From the NCBI RefSeq assembly GCF_904846075.1, contig NZ_CAJGZH010000003.1, positions 186,001-250,000 of the forward strand: a stretch of DNA of 64,000 bases, given 5' to 3'. The translations under genes and the position numbers were made by a program. The notes beneath the pieces are model-generated. The model searched no databases. It saw nothing but the letters and a program-made list of their open reading frames with translations, and had not been told where the DNA came from. Positions 9,224-17,734 of this stretch are shown one piece after another. Within the stretch, counting starts at the first letter, position 1, and each line of letters begins with the position of its first letter. Origin of the DNA: Psychrobacter glacincola. Its GTDB lineage: Bacteria; Pseudomonadota; Gammaproteobacteria; Pseudomonadales; Moraxellaceae.

Positions 9224-10999
9224 CTAAAGCTGCACCACCTCATACTGGCTGAACTCATCCGTAATCAGCAACCTCTGTCCCAAACGTAAAGGGGTTTGTT
9301 TGCTATTAATACGCATAATGACTCTATCATCGGTCTGAAAGTAAGAAGTCGGTACAATCAGAGTACCAGTGGTTTGTAGCCGCTCATCTCTACCAAGAAT
9401 AAATGCTGGCACAAAATGGCGACTACGCGTTTCTTTACCTTCTAAACGCAAGCCACAAGCCACTAGCTGATGTCCAAGTACTTGCCACTCGATCTCCGGG
9501 TTTTTACTATCAAAATCAAGCCAGCGCGCCACGCCCATCGACCAATCAGGCGGCGTGATTGTATCAGATCGACAGACTAAAAAAAGGCTCATCATATGTA
9601 ATGCTGGTGGTGCAGTCGTCGCAGATGCATTCTCATCAGCCACTATGTTAAGACTGTCTTTATGAACACTGTCTTTATGAAAGACATCTTTATGAAAGCG
9701 GTCTTTATTTAAAGTATCTACTGTTGATGATAATCGTAGGGTACGAAATAATGACAAATCATCATTACGATCAAAGGTTTCACTGGCTAATACGTGGCTG
9801 CTGTCTTGTTTTTTATTCACGGTATCATAACGAGGACGCTGCTCATCTGGTAACTCTTTTATAGCGATTAAACTGGTAAAGCTATGCGAATGGCTCACCC
9901 GGTAATGAATATTATTAAAACCTGTAATCAAAACAGCGTCTTCTTTCGCACTATGTTTAGTCGCTAGAGTGAGCGGCGGCTGTAAATAGCGGTAATTGAG
10001 CGTCATCGCTATTTTATTAAGCAAGTGACTCTCAACGCCGTCACCCCCTTCCTTAACTAAAGCCTGTTTGCGTCGTTTAAGATACTCAACCAGCGGGGCA
10101 ATTTCTATAAATAAACAGTGATAGCGATCATCGTATGGGTTGATTGTAGAACTGGCCGTCAGGTAAGTTGGCGGATTGTCACTTTGTAAATCAACGAACA
10201 CGCGGGTCTCGGTGGTTGGCTCAATCGTCGCAACGATATGCTTAGCCCATTCAGGTAACAAACGTTGGACGAGCAGAATATTGGGACGACGCATGGCACG
10301 TACATTTAATAGACTGTATAAACAAATTTGGCAATACAGCTGATGAACCGTCTTGGCACGCTGGGTGCCTGCCGTAACACTCATATTAATCTCAGCCGCA
10401 TGGTACTGATAAGCAAGGTAATACAGTTGATTGATTTTGTGCCATAAGTAAGATGAGGGTTTTTGATAGCACAGTGCTTCTTCGCCCAATAGCTTCTGAT
10501 ACATCTGCAGCGTCTGATAAATAGCAATGGCGAGTGTCGTTGATGAAGACTTATCACCATTAAAATAGCGCTGCCAGCCATTGCTTGCAGCGTATTTTCG
10601 TTGATTATTTAGTAATGAAATTTTATGGCGTATTACTCTGTCATAAACCATAATCATTGAATAGTATAGTGACTTTATCTGAGCCACATAACCCATTTGA
10701 ATGTCGCTAAGCGCCCCTGTCTCATAAATATAATACTGTCGCAAAGTGGCAATTAACTGATCTGAGGCATCTATCACCGTCGCCATGAGTGTAAGGCGTT
10801 GTGACTCATCTATATTAGCCACACGTAATACTTTGAGTATTTTTGCTAGTTGTTCAACTTGCTGTGCTTGCGTTTTCGCGGGTAACGTTGCTAACAATTG
10901 TAGCAAATAATCTTCTTGTCCATTGGCCGATCGTTTAGAGGCTAGTGGCAATGACTCTGTGGAGGATAAGTGCTCTTGAAAAGTCGATAAAGTTATCAT
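9224..10999 (-). CDS. Uncharacterised protein, possible atypical PilZ-type C-terminal domain
   Basis: About 591 residues, mostly soluble and probably helical in the first 300. Residues near 430-450 form a low-complexity HKD-containing repeat. The C-terminal 110 residues, from MGVARWLDF to a final SQYEVVQL, look like a beta-barrel with VARW, GLRLEGKE and LGRDERLQ. This resembles the tails of c-di-GMP-receptor-like proteins with an atypical PilZ domain. That link is tentative, but the adjacent FimX-like gene on the same strand makes a shared c-di-GMP or pilus role plausible. ATG 10999 has an AGGA site; the longer ORF would begin at TTG 11047. Confidence 0.6.
   Translation of the reverse strand: MITLSTFQEHLSSTESLPLASKRSANGQEDYLLQLLATLPAKTQAQQVEQLAKILKVLRVANIDESQRLTLMATVIDASDQLIATLRQYYIYETGALSDIQMGYVAQIKSLYYSMIMVYDRVIRHKISLLNNQRKYAASNGWQRYFNGDKSSSTTLAIAIYQTLQMYQKLLGEEALCYQKPSSYLWHKINQLYYLAYQYHAAEINMSVTAGTQRAKTVHQLYCQICLYSLLNVRAMRRPNILLVQRLLPEWAKHIVATIEPTTETRVFVDLQSDNPPTYLTASSTINPYDDRYHCLFIEIAPLVEYLKRRKQALVKEGGDGVESHLLNKIAMTLNYRYLQPPLTLATKHSAKEDAVLITGFNNIHYRVSHSHSFTSLIAIKELPDEQRPRYDTVNKKQDSSHVLASETFDRNDDLSLFRTLRLSSTVDTLNKDRFHKDVFHKDSVHKDSLNIVADENASATTAPPALHMMSLFLVCRSDTITPPDWSMGVARWLDFDSKNPEIEWQVLGHQLVACGLRLEGKETRSRHFVPAFILGRDERLQTTGTLIVPTSYFQTDDRVIMRINSKQTPLRLGQRLLITDEFSQYEVVQL
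9654..9713. repeat. 15-bp tandem repeat inside a coding region
   Basis: Four units of the form NNRTCTTTATGAANR (one is diverged at the end) lie head to tail. On the coding minus strand they give an HKDxx-type pentapeptide repeat. The unit length is a multiple of three, so copy changes keep the frame. Confidence 0.85.
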
Positions 11000-11201
11000 C
11001 AGTATTCCTAGTAAGCTTGAGTAACTTGGCCGAGGGCAAATATTCAATTATGCCATCTATAGCTATACAAGATGAAAGAAGCAGCAATCATCAAAATCGG
11101 CAGCACCCATTCTTGGTAACGATGCAGCTATATAACCGCATACTTGTTTTCTAAAAACGACTCTTTGTTCACTAATTTTTTAATATAACATAGTGCCTAT
11201 A

Positions 11202-12209
11202 TTAATGATCATTGTAAATATCAATCGGTACTTTGAAAGGTTTATTTGGTAGCTCTCTTACCAGCTTGGGCACCAAGTAACCAGGGAGCGCCGCCAACAT
11301 TGACCAATAAAGCTCAACCGATAACCGCTCATCGTTATCAAAATGTGCAGCACCAGCAACTTTGTCCAATACGTGCAGATAGTAAGGTAGGACGCCACAA
11401 GAGAACAAACGCTGACTTAATTGTATTTGAACAGCAATGCTATCATTAATCCCTTTTAATAAAACTGCTTGATTCAATAAAGTGACGCCAGCCGCTCGAG
11501 CACGTTGCAGATGCTCTGCTGTTAAGGCATCGATTTCATTGGCATGATTACAATGGATCACCATCACAATATGACAGCGGCTTTGAGACAGTCGCGTCAA
11601 TAACGCATTGTCCAAACGTGCTGGTATGACCAGCGGTAAGCGCGTATGCAATCGAATAGTAGTCAATTGTGGAATAGACTCCAAAGTATCTAGCCAAGCA
11701 AATAAGCGCCTATTTGTCACATTCAGTGGATCACCACCACTCAAAATCACCTCATTAATTTCAGGGTGTGAGGTAATGTAATCAACGATATTTTCTTTTG
11801 CATCGGCCGTCGGCATGTTGGCACTATAATCAAAATGCTGACGGAAACAGTAGCGGCAATGAATGGCACAAGCTCCCGTAACAGTTAATAGTACTCTGGA
11901 TTGGTACTTATGCAGCATACCCTTCACTGGATTTTGTGTATTTTCGCTCAAGGGATCTGCCACATAGCCTGTTACTTTGATCTGTTCGCGTTGATCAGGC
12001 AGTACCTGCTTTAGCAAAGGATCATTACCATCACCGATACTCATTTTTGCCACAAAACCACGCGGCACGCGCAGCTCAAAATGCTTAGGCACATAAACCT
12101 CTGCACGCAATGATTCGAGCTTTAAGATGCTTAACAGCTCATCAATAGAGGTAATGGCCTCGGATAATTGCGTTTGCCAGTTTTTTTGTGTGATTAAATG
12201 GTTTATCAT
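11202..12209 (-). CDS. epmB: EF-P beta-lysylation protein, radical SAM lysine 2,3-aminomutase EpmB
   Basis: 335 residues. The radical SAM cluster motif CxxxCxxC is present in CAIHCRYCF, followed by ILSGGDPL. This belongs to the lysine 2,3-aminomutase family in its short EpmB form. In E. coli EpmB makes (R)-beta-lysine, which EpmA attaches to elongation factor P. It is divergent from efp, with 167 bases between the starts, the usual arrangement. EpmA itself is not in this window. Confidence 0.93.
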   Translation of the reverse strand: MINHLITQKNWQTQLSEAITSIDELLSILKLESLRAEVYVPKHFELRVPRGFVAKMSIGDGNDPLLKQVLPDQREQIKVTGYVADPLSENTQNPVKGMLHKYQSRVLLTVTGACAIHCRYCFRQHFDYSANMPTADAKENIVDYITSHPEINEVILSGGDPLNVTNRRLFAWLDTLESIPQLTTIRLHTRLPLVIPARLDNALLTRLSQSRCHIVMVIHCNHANEIDALTAEHLQRARAAGVTLLNQAVLLKGINDSIAVQIQLSQRLFSCGVLPYYLHVLDKVAGAAHFDNDERLSVELYWSMLAALPGYLVPKLVRELPNKPFKVPIDIYNDH

Positions 12210-12376
12210 GACAACCTAATACCTGTGCCCAAAAGTCGATATTATACGCTCTTAGTGCGTAGCCTATCAAAGCATACGACCTATCCTTTAAACACTTAGC
12301 GTAATAAGCGATTTTAACGCAGCAAGCTATTCATTCCCTTATCTACCACCATATTTACAACCCCTAGGAGTCTCTT

Positions 12377-12952
12377 GTGGCAAGTTTTTCTACTAATGAA
12401 TTTAAAGCTGGTCTAAAAGTCATGCTCGATGGCAACCCTTGTGCCATTCTTGAAAACGAGTTTGTCAAACCAGGTAAAGGCCAGGCCTTTAACCGTGTCA
12501 AATTGCGCAATCTTCGTAGTGGTAAAGTATTGGAACAAACCTTTAAATCAGGCGATAGCTTAGAAGCTGCTGATGTAATGGACACTGAAATGAACTATCT
12601 ATATAACGATGGTGAGTTTTGGCATTTCATGCACCCTGAAAGTTTTGATCAGATTCAAGCAGACAAAACAGCGATGGGTGATTCAATAAAGTGGCTGAAA
12701 GAAAACAGCAATGCCCTATGTACCATCACTTTATTTAACGGTACTCCTCTTTCAGTAACCCCGCCTAACTTTGTTGAGTTGCAAATCACCGAAACAGATC
12801 CTGGTGTGCGTGGTGATACTTCAGGTGGTGGCGGCAAACCTGCCAAGCTAGAGACAGGTGCTGTGGTCCGTGTGCCATTGTTTGTACAACAAGAAGAAGT
12901 CGTACGTGTTGATACTCGCACAGGTGACTATCAAACTCGCGTTAGCCAATAG
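12377..12952 (+). CDS. efp: Elongation factor P
   Basis: 191 residues, full length for EF-P, with three beta-barrel domains. The modified lysine is Lys34 in KPGKGQAF, as expected for the beta-lysylated type, which fits the neighbouring epmB. EF-P relieves ribosome stalling at polyproline stretches. The start is GTG 12377, seven bases after a strong AGGAG site, and gives the family N-terminus [11 protein letters not shown] hairpin terminator lies downstream. Confidence 0.97.
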   Translation: MASFSTNEFKAGLKVMLDGNPCAILENEFVKPGKGQAFNRVKLRNLRSGKVLEQTFKSGDSLEAADVMDTEMNYLYNDGEFWHFMHPESFDQIQADKTAMGDSIKWLKENSNALCTITLFNGTPLSVTPPNFVELQITETDPGVRGDTSGGGGKPAKLETGAVVRVPLFVQQEEVVRVDTRTGDYQTRVSQ

Positions 12953-12975
12953 TATATAAAAGTCGTAGCGCTCGA

Positions 12976-13017
12976 CATAATAGGACTTATATAATAGAAC
13001 TTACATAATAGAACTTA
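12976..13017. repeat. 14-bp tandem repeat, three copies
   Basis: Three head-to-tail units of YATAATAGRACTTA lie directly after efp and before its terminator. They would be transcribed in the 3' untranslated region. Confidence 0.85.
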
Positions 13018-13044
13018 ACAGTTAGCCTCTAGCTGTTATTCCAC

Positions 13045-13084
13045 AAAAAAGCTGAACCACTGATAAAGCGGTTCAGCTTTTTTT
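13045..13084 (+). terminator. Rho-independent terminator of efp
   Basis: The arms GCTGAACC and GGTTCAGC enclose an 11-base loop. The hairpin is flanked by an A run on the left and a T run on the right, so it could work in both directions. The gap between efp and the histidine kinase gene is 320 bases and otherwise holds only the 14-bp repeat. Confidence 0.88.
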
Positions 13085-13272
13085 ATTTATGAATATTGCC
13101 TTTGATATTGTCTCTGTAGTTAATTTGATTAAAAAGTACTCCAAAGCAACCGAGTAAAAATTCATATGGAGTATGTCAAGCAAGGTTAACGCTGTGGTTT
13201 TTTATAGTGGATGAACTATCACTATTGATGACAGCGATGATGGATAACCTTCTATAGATATCTACCAAACCG

Positions 13273-15105
13273 CTACTCTTCTGCTGATGAGTGTTTCTGT
13301 ATCAGCCAATATTGTACCAATGCATTCAACTGCTCTTGTTTAAAAGGCTTGGTACAGTAATCTTGCATTCCAACTTTTAAATACTTTTCACGCTCACCAT
13401 CCATTGCATTGGCGGTCAACGCAATAATAGGTGGTAATGATTGAGGATCATAGAGTTCATGCAATTTAATAGTGGCCTGTACGCCATCTAAAATAGGCAT
13501 ATGATGGTCCATTAAAATGACATCATAACGCTCAGGTGAGAGCGCAAAAATCTCAATAGCCTGCTGCCCATCAGTGACATGCGTGACCGTATGACCACTA
13601 TTATTCAGGGCTTTTTTAGCGATGATGGCATTGACGGTATCGTCTTCAACTAACAATATATGACCAGCACGCTCATGGGTCGGCTCAATCATCGTAAAGT
13701 CATTTGACTCTTGCCACATCTCATACTGGTTTTCATCGATAGTCGGTAGCGGTAATAAAACACTGAACGTAGTGCCCACACCCACTTCGCTATCCACATC
13801 GATATAACCGCCCATCAAATCAACCAAAGACTTACAAACCGAGAGCCCTAGACCTGTGCCACCATAAAGACGGTGGGTGAATTTATTTGCTTGGTCATAA
13901 GCATCAAATATCGCATCCAATGACTCAGCTTTGATGCCGACACCCGTATCTGTGACTTCAATGCATAGGGTCATGACTTCATGATAGATGGTATTACTGA
14001 TAGCTTCTTGAGCCGTTATTTTGCTGAGATCACTTGCCGAAATACCTTGAGCGCGATATTGGTCAGCGCTGTCGTCGTCAAAACCATCACAATGACAATT
14101 GGGTACATGTTTGACATCAATAGTGACTCGCCCACCCTCACGAGTGAATTTAATCGCATTATTAACAAGGTTTGCTAAAATTTGTTTGAGGCGTACCGGA
14201 TCGCCTTGCACATAGGGCGATAACGACTCGGTATAATGGTAGTCTAAAATGAGCCCTCGCTGACGTGCTTTGACAGCAAAGAGGCTGACCACCTCATTAC
14301 ATAATGCAGATAAGTTAACAGGAATAGAATCAATGGTCATTTTCCCAGATTCTACTTTCGATAAATCTAAAATCCCGTTAATGATCGCCATCAAATGCTC
14401 ATTGGAAACTTTGATATTGTCCACGTATTCTTGTTGCTCACTGCTAAGTTTGGTCTCACCGAGCATCTCCACCATACCAATAATGCCATTCATCGGTGTG
14501 CGGATTTCATGACTCATATTGGCCAAAAAGTCTGATTTCATCTCATTGGCATGTTTGGCATCACGCTGCTTATCCTGTAGCTGCAAGGCATCAGCCGCCA
14601 TCATCGCAAATTGAGCCAACACCTTTGCTTTTTGCTCATCAAAGTCATGATTGGGCTTCATATCCATCACACACAGCGAGCCCAAACGATAGCTTTTATT
14701 GTCCTCATGCAAGATAATTGGCGCACCAGCATAAAACTGTAGGTACGGCGATTCTGTCACTAGGGGATTGTGGCTAAAACGACTGTCTTTAGTTAAGTCT
14801 GGTACTACAAAGACGTCGTTAGAGAGCACGGTATAATTGCAAATAGCCACTTCACGAGTCGTGCGGCAAACACCGCCCAGTCCTTGGACAGATTTTAGAT
14901 ACTGTGTTTCCTCGTCCATGAAAGTAATGGTCACAACTGGTACATCAAAAAATAGCTTTGCCAGATCAATTAGACGCTTAAATGCAGGCTCATCATTGTC
15001 GTTGAGCACCTGATACTTCCTAAGCTTATTGATGCGTTCTACTTCATCTGCCGCCACTGGGTAGCTGTGTTTAGGTGCGTTAAATATAGACAAGATAGAC
15101 TCCAT
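13273..15105 (-). CDS. Hybrid sensor histidine kinase (GAF-HisKA-HATPase-REC)
   Basis: 610 residues. An N-terminal GAF domain (about 25-180) has no membrane helices, so the kinase is cytosolic. The phosphorylated His is in SHEIRTPMNG, the ATP-binding site includes NLVNNAIKFT and GTGLGLSV, and a receiver domain follows with the phospho-acceptor Asp in LMDHHMP. There is no Hpt domain, so a separate phosphotransfer protein is expected. It starts nine bases after the tcdA stop and is probably co-transcribed with it. The GAF ligand and output are unknown. Confidence 0.92.
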   Translation of the reverse strand: MESILSIFNAPKHSYPVAADEVERINKLRKYQVLNDNDEPAFKRLIDLAKLFFDVPVVTITFMDEETQYLKSVQGLGGVCRTTREVAICNYTVLSNDVFVVPDLTKDSRFSHNPLVTESPYLQFYAGAPIILHEDNKSYRLGSLCVMDMKPNHDFDEQKAKVLAQFAMMAADALQLQDKQRDAKHANEMKSDFLANMSHEIRTPMNGIIGMVEMLGETKLSSEQQEYVDNIKVSNEHLMAIINGILDLSKVESGKMTIDSIPVNLSALCNEVVSLFAVKARQRGLILDYHYTESLSPYVQGDPVRLKQILANLVNNAIKFTREGGRVTIDVKHVPNCHCDGFDDDSADQYRAQGISASDLSKITAQEAISNTIYHEVMTLCIEVTDTGVGIKAESLDAIFDAYDQANKFTHRLYGGTGLGLSVCKSLVDLMGGYIDVDSEVGVGTTFSVLLPLPTIDENQYEMWQESNDFTMIEPTHERAGHILLVEDDTVNAIIAKKALNNSGHTVTHVTDGQQAIEIFALSPERYDVILMDHHMPILDGVQATIKLHELYDPQSLPPIIALTANAMDGEREKYLKVGMQDYCTKPFKQEQLNALVQYWLIQKHSSAEE

Positions 15106-15114
15106 TAAATAAGA

Positions 15115-15996
15115 TCAGACGCTCGGCTTGATGCCCGCCTGTTTTATTAATAACTGTAATGCTTCACTCACCATAATCATCGCAACCACCGATGTGACCA
15201 CTACTGCTGAGCCGTAACCACCACACTGCAAACCGCCTGTCTGACAACTCTTATCTACACGTGGTGGCTCTGTAGAGTAGACACATTTGATCCCGAACTT
15301 TTCTTTTAGTGTACTATTAATGCCTTTTTCGTGGCGCAGCTTATTGCGTAATTTGGCAAGTAAAGGATCTTGGTAACTGTCACGCAAGTCACTCACCCTA
15401 ATCTGACTAGGGTCTATCTTGCCACCTGCGCCGCCTGCACAAACCAGTTTTAATTTATTAAAACGACAATGTAGCGCGATGGCAAGCTTGGCATTCATAT
15501 CATCTACGCAGTCCAAAATAACCATAGGTCTGCCTTGAGCAACAGCGGCTTTTGCTTCATCGCGACTTGGCAATAAAGTGGCGACGTTTTCTACAGTTAA
15601 AAAATCATCGATCAAGTTTAGCGTTACTTTGGGATTAATTTCACGAATACGGGTGGCCATCGCTGCAATTTTACTCTCACCAAAGGTGCTGTCTAGTGCA
15701 GGCAACTGCCGATTGACATTGGACGCAACCAAAACGTCCAAATCGATCAACGTAATAGTGCCCACTGCCGTTCTTGCCAAAGCCTCAGCTGCCCAAGAAC
15801 CAACGCCTCCGACGCCAATAACGTATACATGCGCATCGGCAAAAGTAGTGACAGCTGTCGTACCATAAAGAGTGCGCGTACCTTGAAACCGGCGCTCATA
15901 TTGCACATTTTCTTCGCTAAGCTCTTCTGTCTTTGTAACGTCTTCGGTGCCAATGGACTCTGTCATTGTTTGCTCAAATGGTTGTATTTCACTCAT
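15115..15996 (-). CDS. tcdA: tRNA threonylcarbamoyladenosine dehydratase
   Basis: 293 residues of the E1/ThiF-like superfamily. The nucleotide-binding VIGVGGVGSWAAEALAR and the DLD of the adenylation site are visible. TcdA (CsdL) cyclises t6A to ct6A at position 37 of ANN-decoding tRNAs, using ATP. The first 30 residues are an acidic extension before the family core, so a later start cannot be excluded. The hybrid kinase gene follows nine bases downstream. Confidence 0.9.
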   Translation of the reverse strand: MSEIQPFEQTMTESIGTEDVTKTEELSEENVQYERRFQGTRTLYGTTAVTTFADAHVYVIGVGGVGSWAAEALARTAVGTITLIDLDVLVASNVNRQLPALDSTFGESKIAAMATRIREINPKVTLNLIDDFLTVENVATLLPSRDEAKAAVAQGRPMVILDCVDDMNAKLAIALHCRFNKLKLVCAGGAGGKIDPSQIRVSDLRDSYQDPLLAKLRNKLRHEKGINSTLKEKFGIKCVYSTEPPRVDKSCQTGGLQCGGYGSAVVVTSVVAMIMVSEALQLLIKQAGIKPSV

Positions 15997-16134
15997 AACA
16001 GATTAAATGCTCTTTTAAATTATTTTGGTGGCGCTTATATTACGTCAATTTCTTTATTCACGGCTATATCATTCACTATCATATCAATGGCTAGCCATAC
16101 AATAAACCGTCAGTGATTAAAATATGTGGCACTA

Positions 16135-17121
16135 CTACGACGGATAATCCCATTTTGTTTGCAAAGCACTGCAACTGTTGTGCCACAATTGCTTAGCAAG
16201 ACTGGCGGGTGGTACATTAAGCAACTCACTCAAGCTTAGCAATACCCATGGCAGATTGGCAGGTACATTTCTATTATGTACGGCTGTACTCCTCCGTGCA
16301 CTGTCTGAGTTTTGAGTTGGCACTGATGAATCATGGTCAGATATTTGACACATGATAGGCGTCATATCAGGGCAATCCGTTTCTATCACCAAACATTCAA
16401 CACCATAGCTATCAACCGCTGCTTGAATGGCACGGCGCAGTTTCTTAGCATTGGGATTAGTGATTTGACCGGTAACCCCAAGCTTAAATCCCAACTTAAC
16501 AAATGCTTTGGCTTCTTGCGTCCCACCACTAAAACTATGCGCGATACCGCCAAGTTTGTGTGCATCGTAGTCATGCGCTTTTAGTATGGCCAACGCTTCT
16601 GCATGTGCTTTACGAATATGCAGCATCACTGGCAGCTGGTGAGTCACCGCCATGTCCAATTGTGCCTTAAAAAATCGTACTTGTTTGGCAAATATGTCAG
16701 GCGCTTTCATCGCCTCAGTAAAGGTGTCCAAACCAATCTCGCCGATTGCTAATGGGCGTTTATCAGCAATCCTTTTTGCCATGGCGGTTAAATGATCGTC
16801 AGTATGTTGTTTAATATAAAAAGGATGCAAACCGACCGCAATATGGCTACTAAAATTTGACACTTTTTGTCTATCGACATTGGCTGTCGTAGGTAATGAC
16901 AGCGTATTTAACAGGCGCTCAGTCTCATACATCCGCTCAAAATGCTGATATAGATAAGCCACTAATACCAGATGGCGTACTCCCTGATTGTGAGCCTGCT
17001 GCGTCAGTATTTCTCTATCATCATCAAATATTGGGGCATCAAAATGAGTATGCGTGTCAATGAGAGGATAAATAGTAGGTAAAGGCTGTTTGATCATCTT
17101 AGGTGAAGCGATAGGGGTCAT
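16135..17121 (-). CDS. TatD-family metal-dependent hydrolase
   Basis: 328 residues. Metal-binding motifs of the amidohydrolase TIM-barrel family are present: DTHTHFD near the start, AIGEIGLD, a mid-protein MLHIRKAH, and ETDCPDM. TatD-family enzymes are 3'-5' exonucleases or deoxyribonucleases, but the exact subfamily (YjjV, YcfH or TatD) is not clear here. A hydrophilic insert with NSDSARRST near residue 275 is unusual. Confidence 0.85.
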   Translation of the reverse strand: MTPIASPKMIKQPLPTIYPLIDTHTHFDAPIFDDDREILTQQAHNQGVRHLVLVAYLYQHFERMYETERLLNTLSLPTTANVDRQKVSNFSSHIAVGLHPFYIKQHTDDHLTAMAKRIADKRPLAIGEIGLDTFTEAMKAPDIFAKQVRFFKAQLDMAVTHQLPVMLHIRKAHAEALAILKAHDYDAHKLGGIAHSFSGGTQEAKAFVKLGFKLGVTGQITNPNAKKLRRAIQAAVDSYGVECLVIETDCPDMTPIMCQISDHDSSVPTQNSDSARRSTAVHNRNVPANLPWVLLSLSELLNVPPASLAKQLWHNSCSALQTKWDYPS

Positions 17122-17308
17122 TGATAGACTCCAAAATTAATAGTTTTCAGCGAGGCGTTCCGTGATTTGTCATTCAATAGACATTATTTGTCATTTTGTA
17201 GCAATCATCACGTCAATGAACACTTTAGGACGGCAACTTTATTTAAAATGATTTCGACAGTTAAAAAATGCCAATCAACAAAAGAGATTTTGATAAGTAA
17301 AGAGACCT

Positions 17309-17497
17309 TCAACACGCCCTATTAGTATTATCATAATTGGCTTTTGCATTTTGCTCATCTGAGTGCTCATCTGATACATTGTGCTCATCTAACGCTCTGG
17401 TATCAGCTTGTCGACTGCTACGCCGAGGAATCACTAATAAGGCGGTGGCAGCGACTGCTAATAAAAACCACTTTTTAGCATTTGTATGACTTGTCAT
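17309..17497 (-). CDS. Small single-span membrane protein, unknown
   Basis: About 62 residues. One hydrophobic segment (WFLLAVAATALLVIP) follows a basic N-terminus, and the tail is acidic and low in complexity with DEH/DEQ repeats. ATG 17497 has a strong AGGGGTG site; the longer ORF from 17566 looks like leader sequence. No family is recognised. It lies alone between the TatD-family gene and gspD. Confidence 0.55.
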   Translation of the reverse strand: MTSHTNAKKWFLLAVAATALLVIPRRSSRQADTRALDEHNVSDEHSDEQNAKANYDNTNRAC

Positions 17498-17690
17498 TGC
17501 TTTCACCCCTACCTTTATATCATTATCTGCAATATTTATCAGCAAGTGTTCATACTTACTACTCAATTACTCATTAGTATACTGCGATATAAAAACTGCT
17601 ATGTTTATCTGTGTTATGAATACGCAAGCTAATGTACGGCGTAGTTTATTTATTACACCGTGTCTCTACATGCTATAAGAATAGGAGGCG

Positions 17691-17727
17691 AGCGCTTTAT
17701 TAACCTATCATTAATAAAGCGCTTTTT
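17691..17727 (+). terminator. Hairpin with plus-strand T tract downstream of gspD
   Basis: A 13-bp perfect inverted repeat (AGCGCTTTATTAA with its complement) is followed by TTTTTT on the plus strand. It lies eight bases past the gspD stop, but gspD is on the minus strand, where the stem is preceded by A residues and not followed by T residues. As a classic terminator it faces plus-strand transcription, yet no plus-strand gene is seen upstream. Confidence 0.7.
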
Positions 17728-17734
17728 TGAATTC

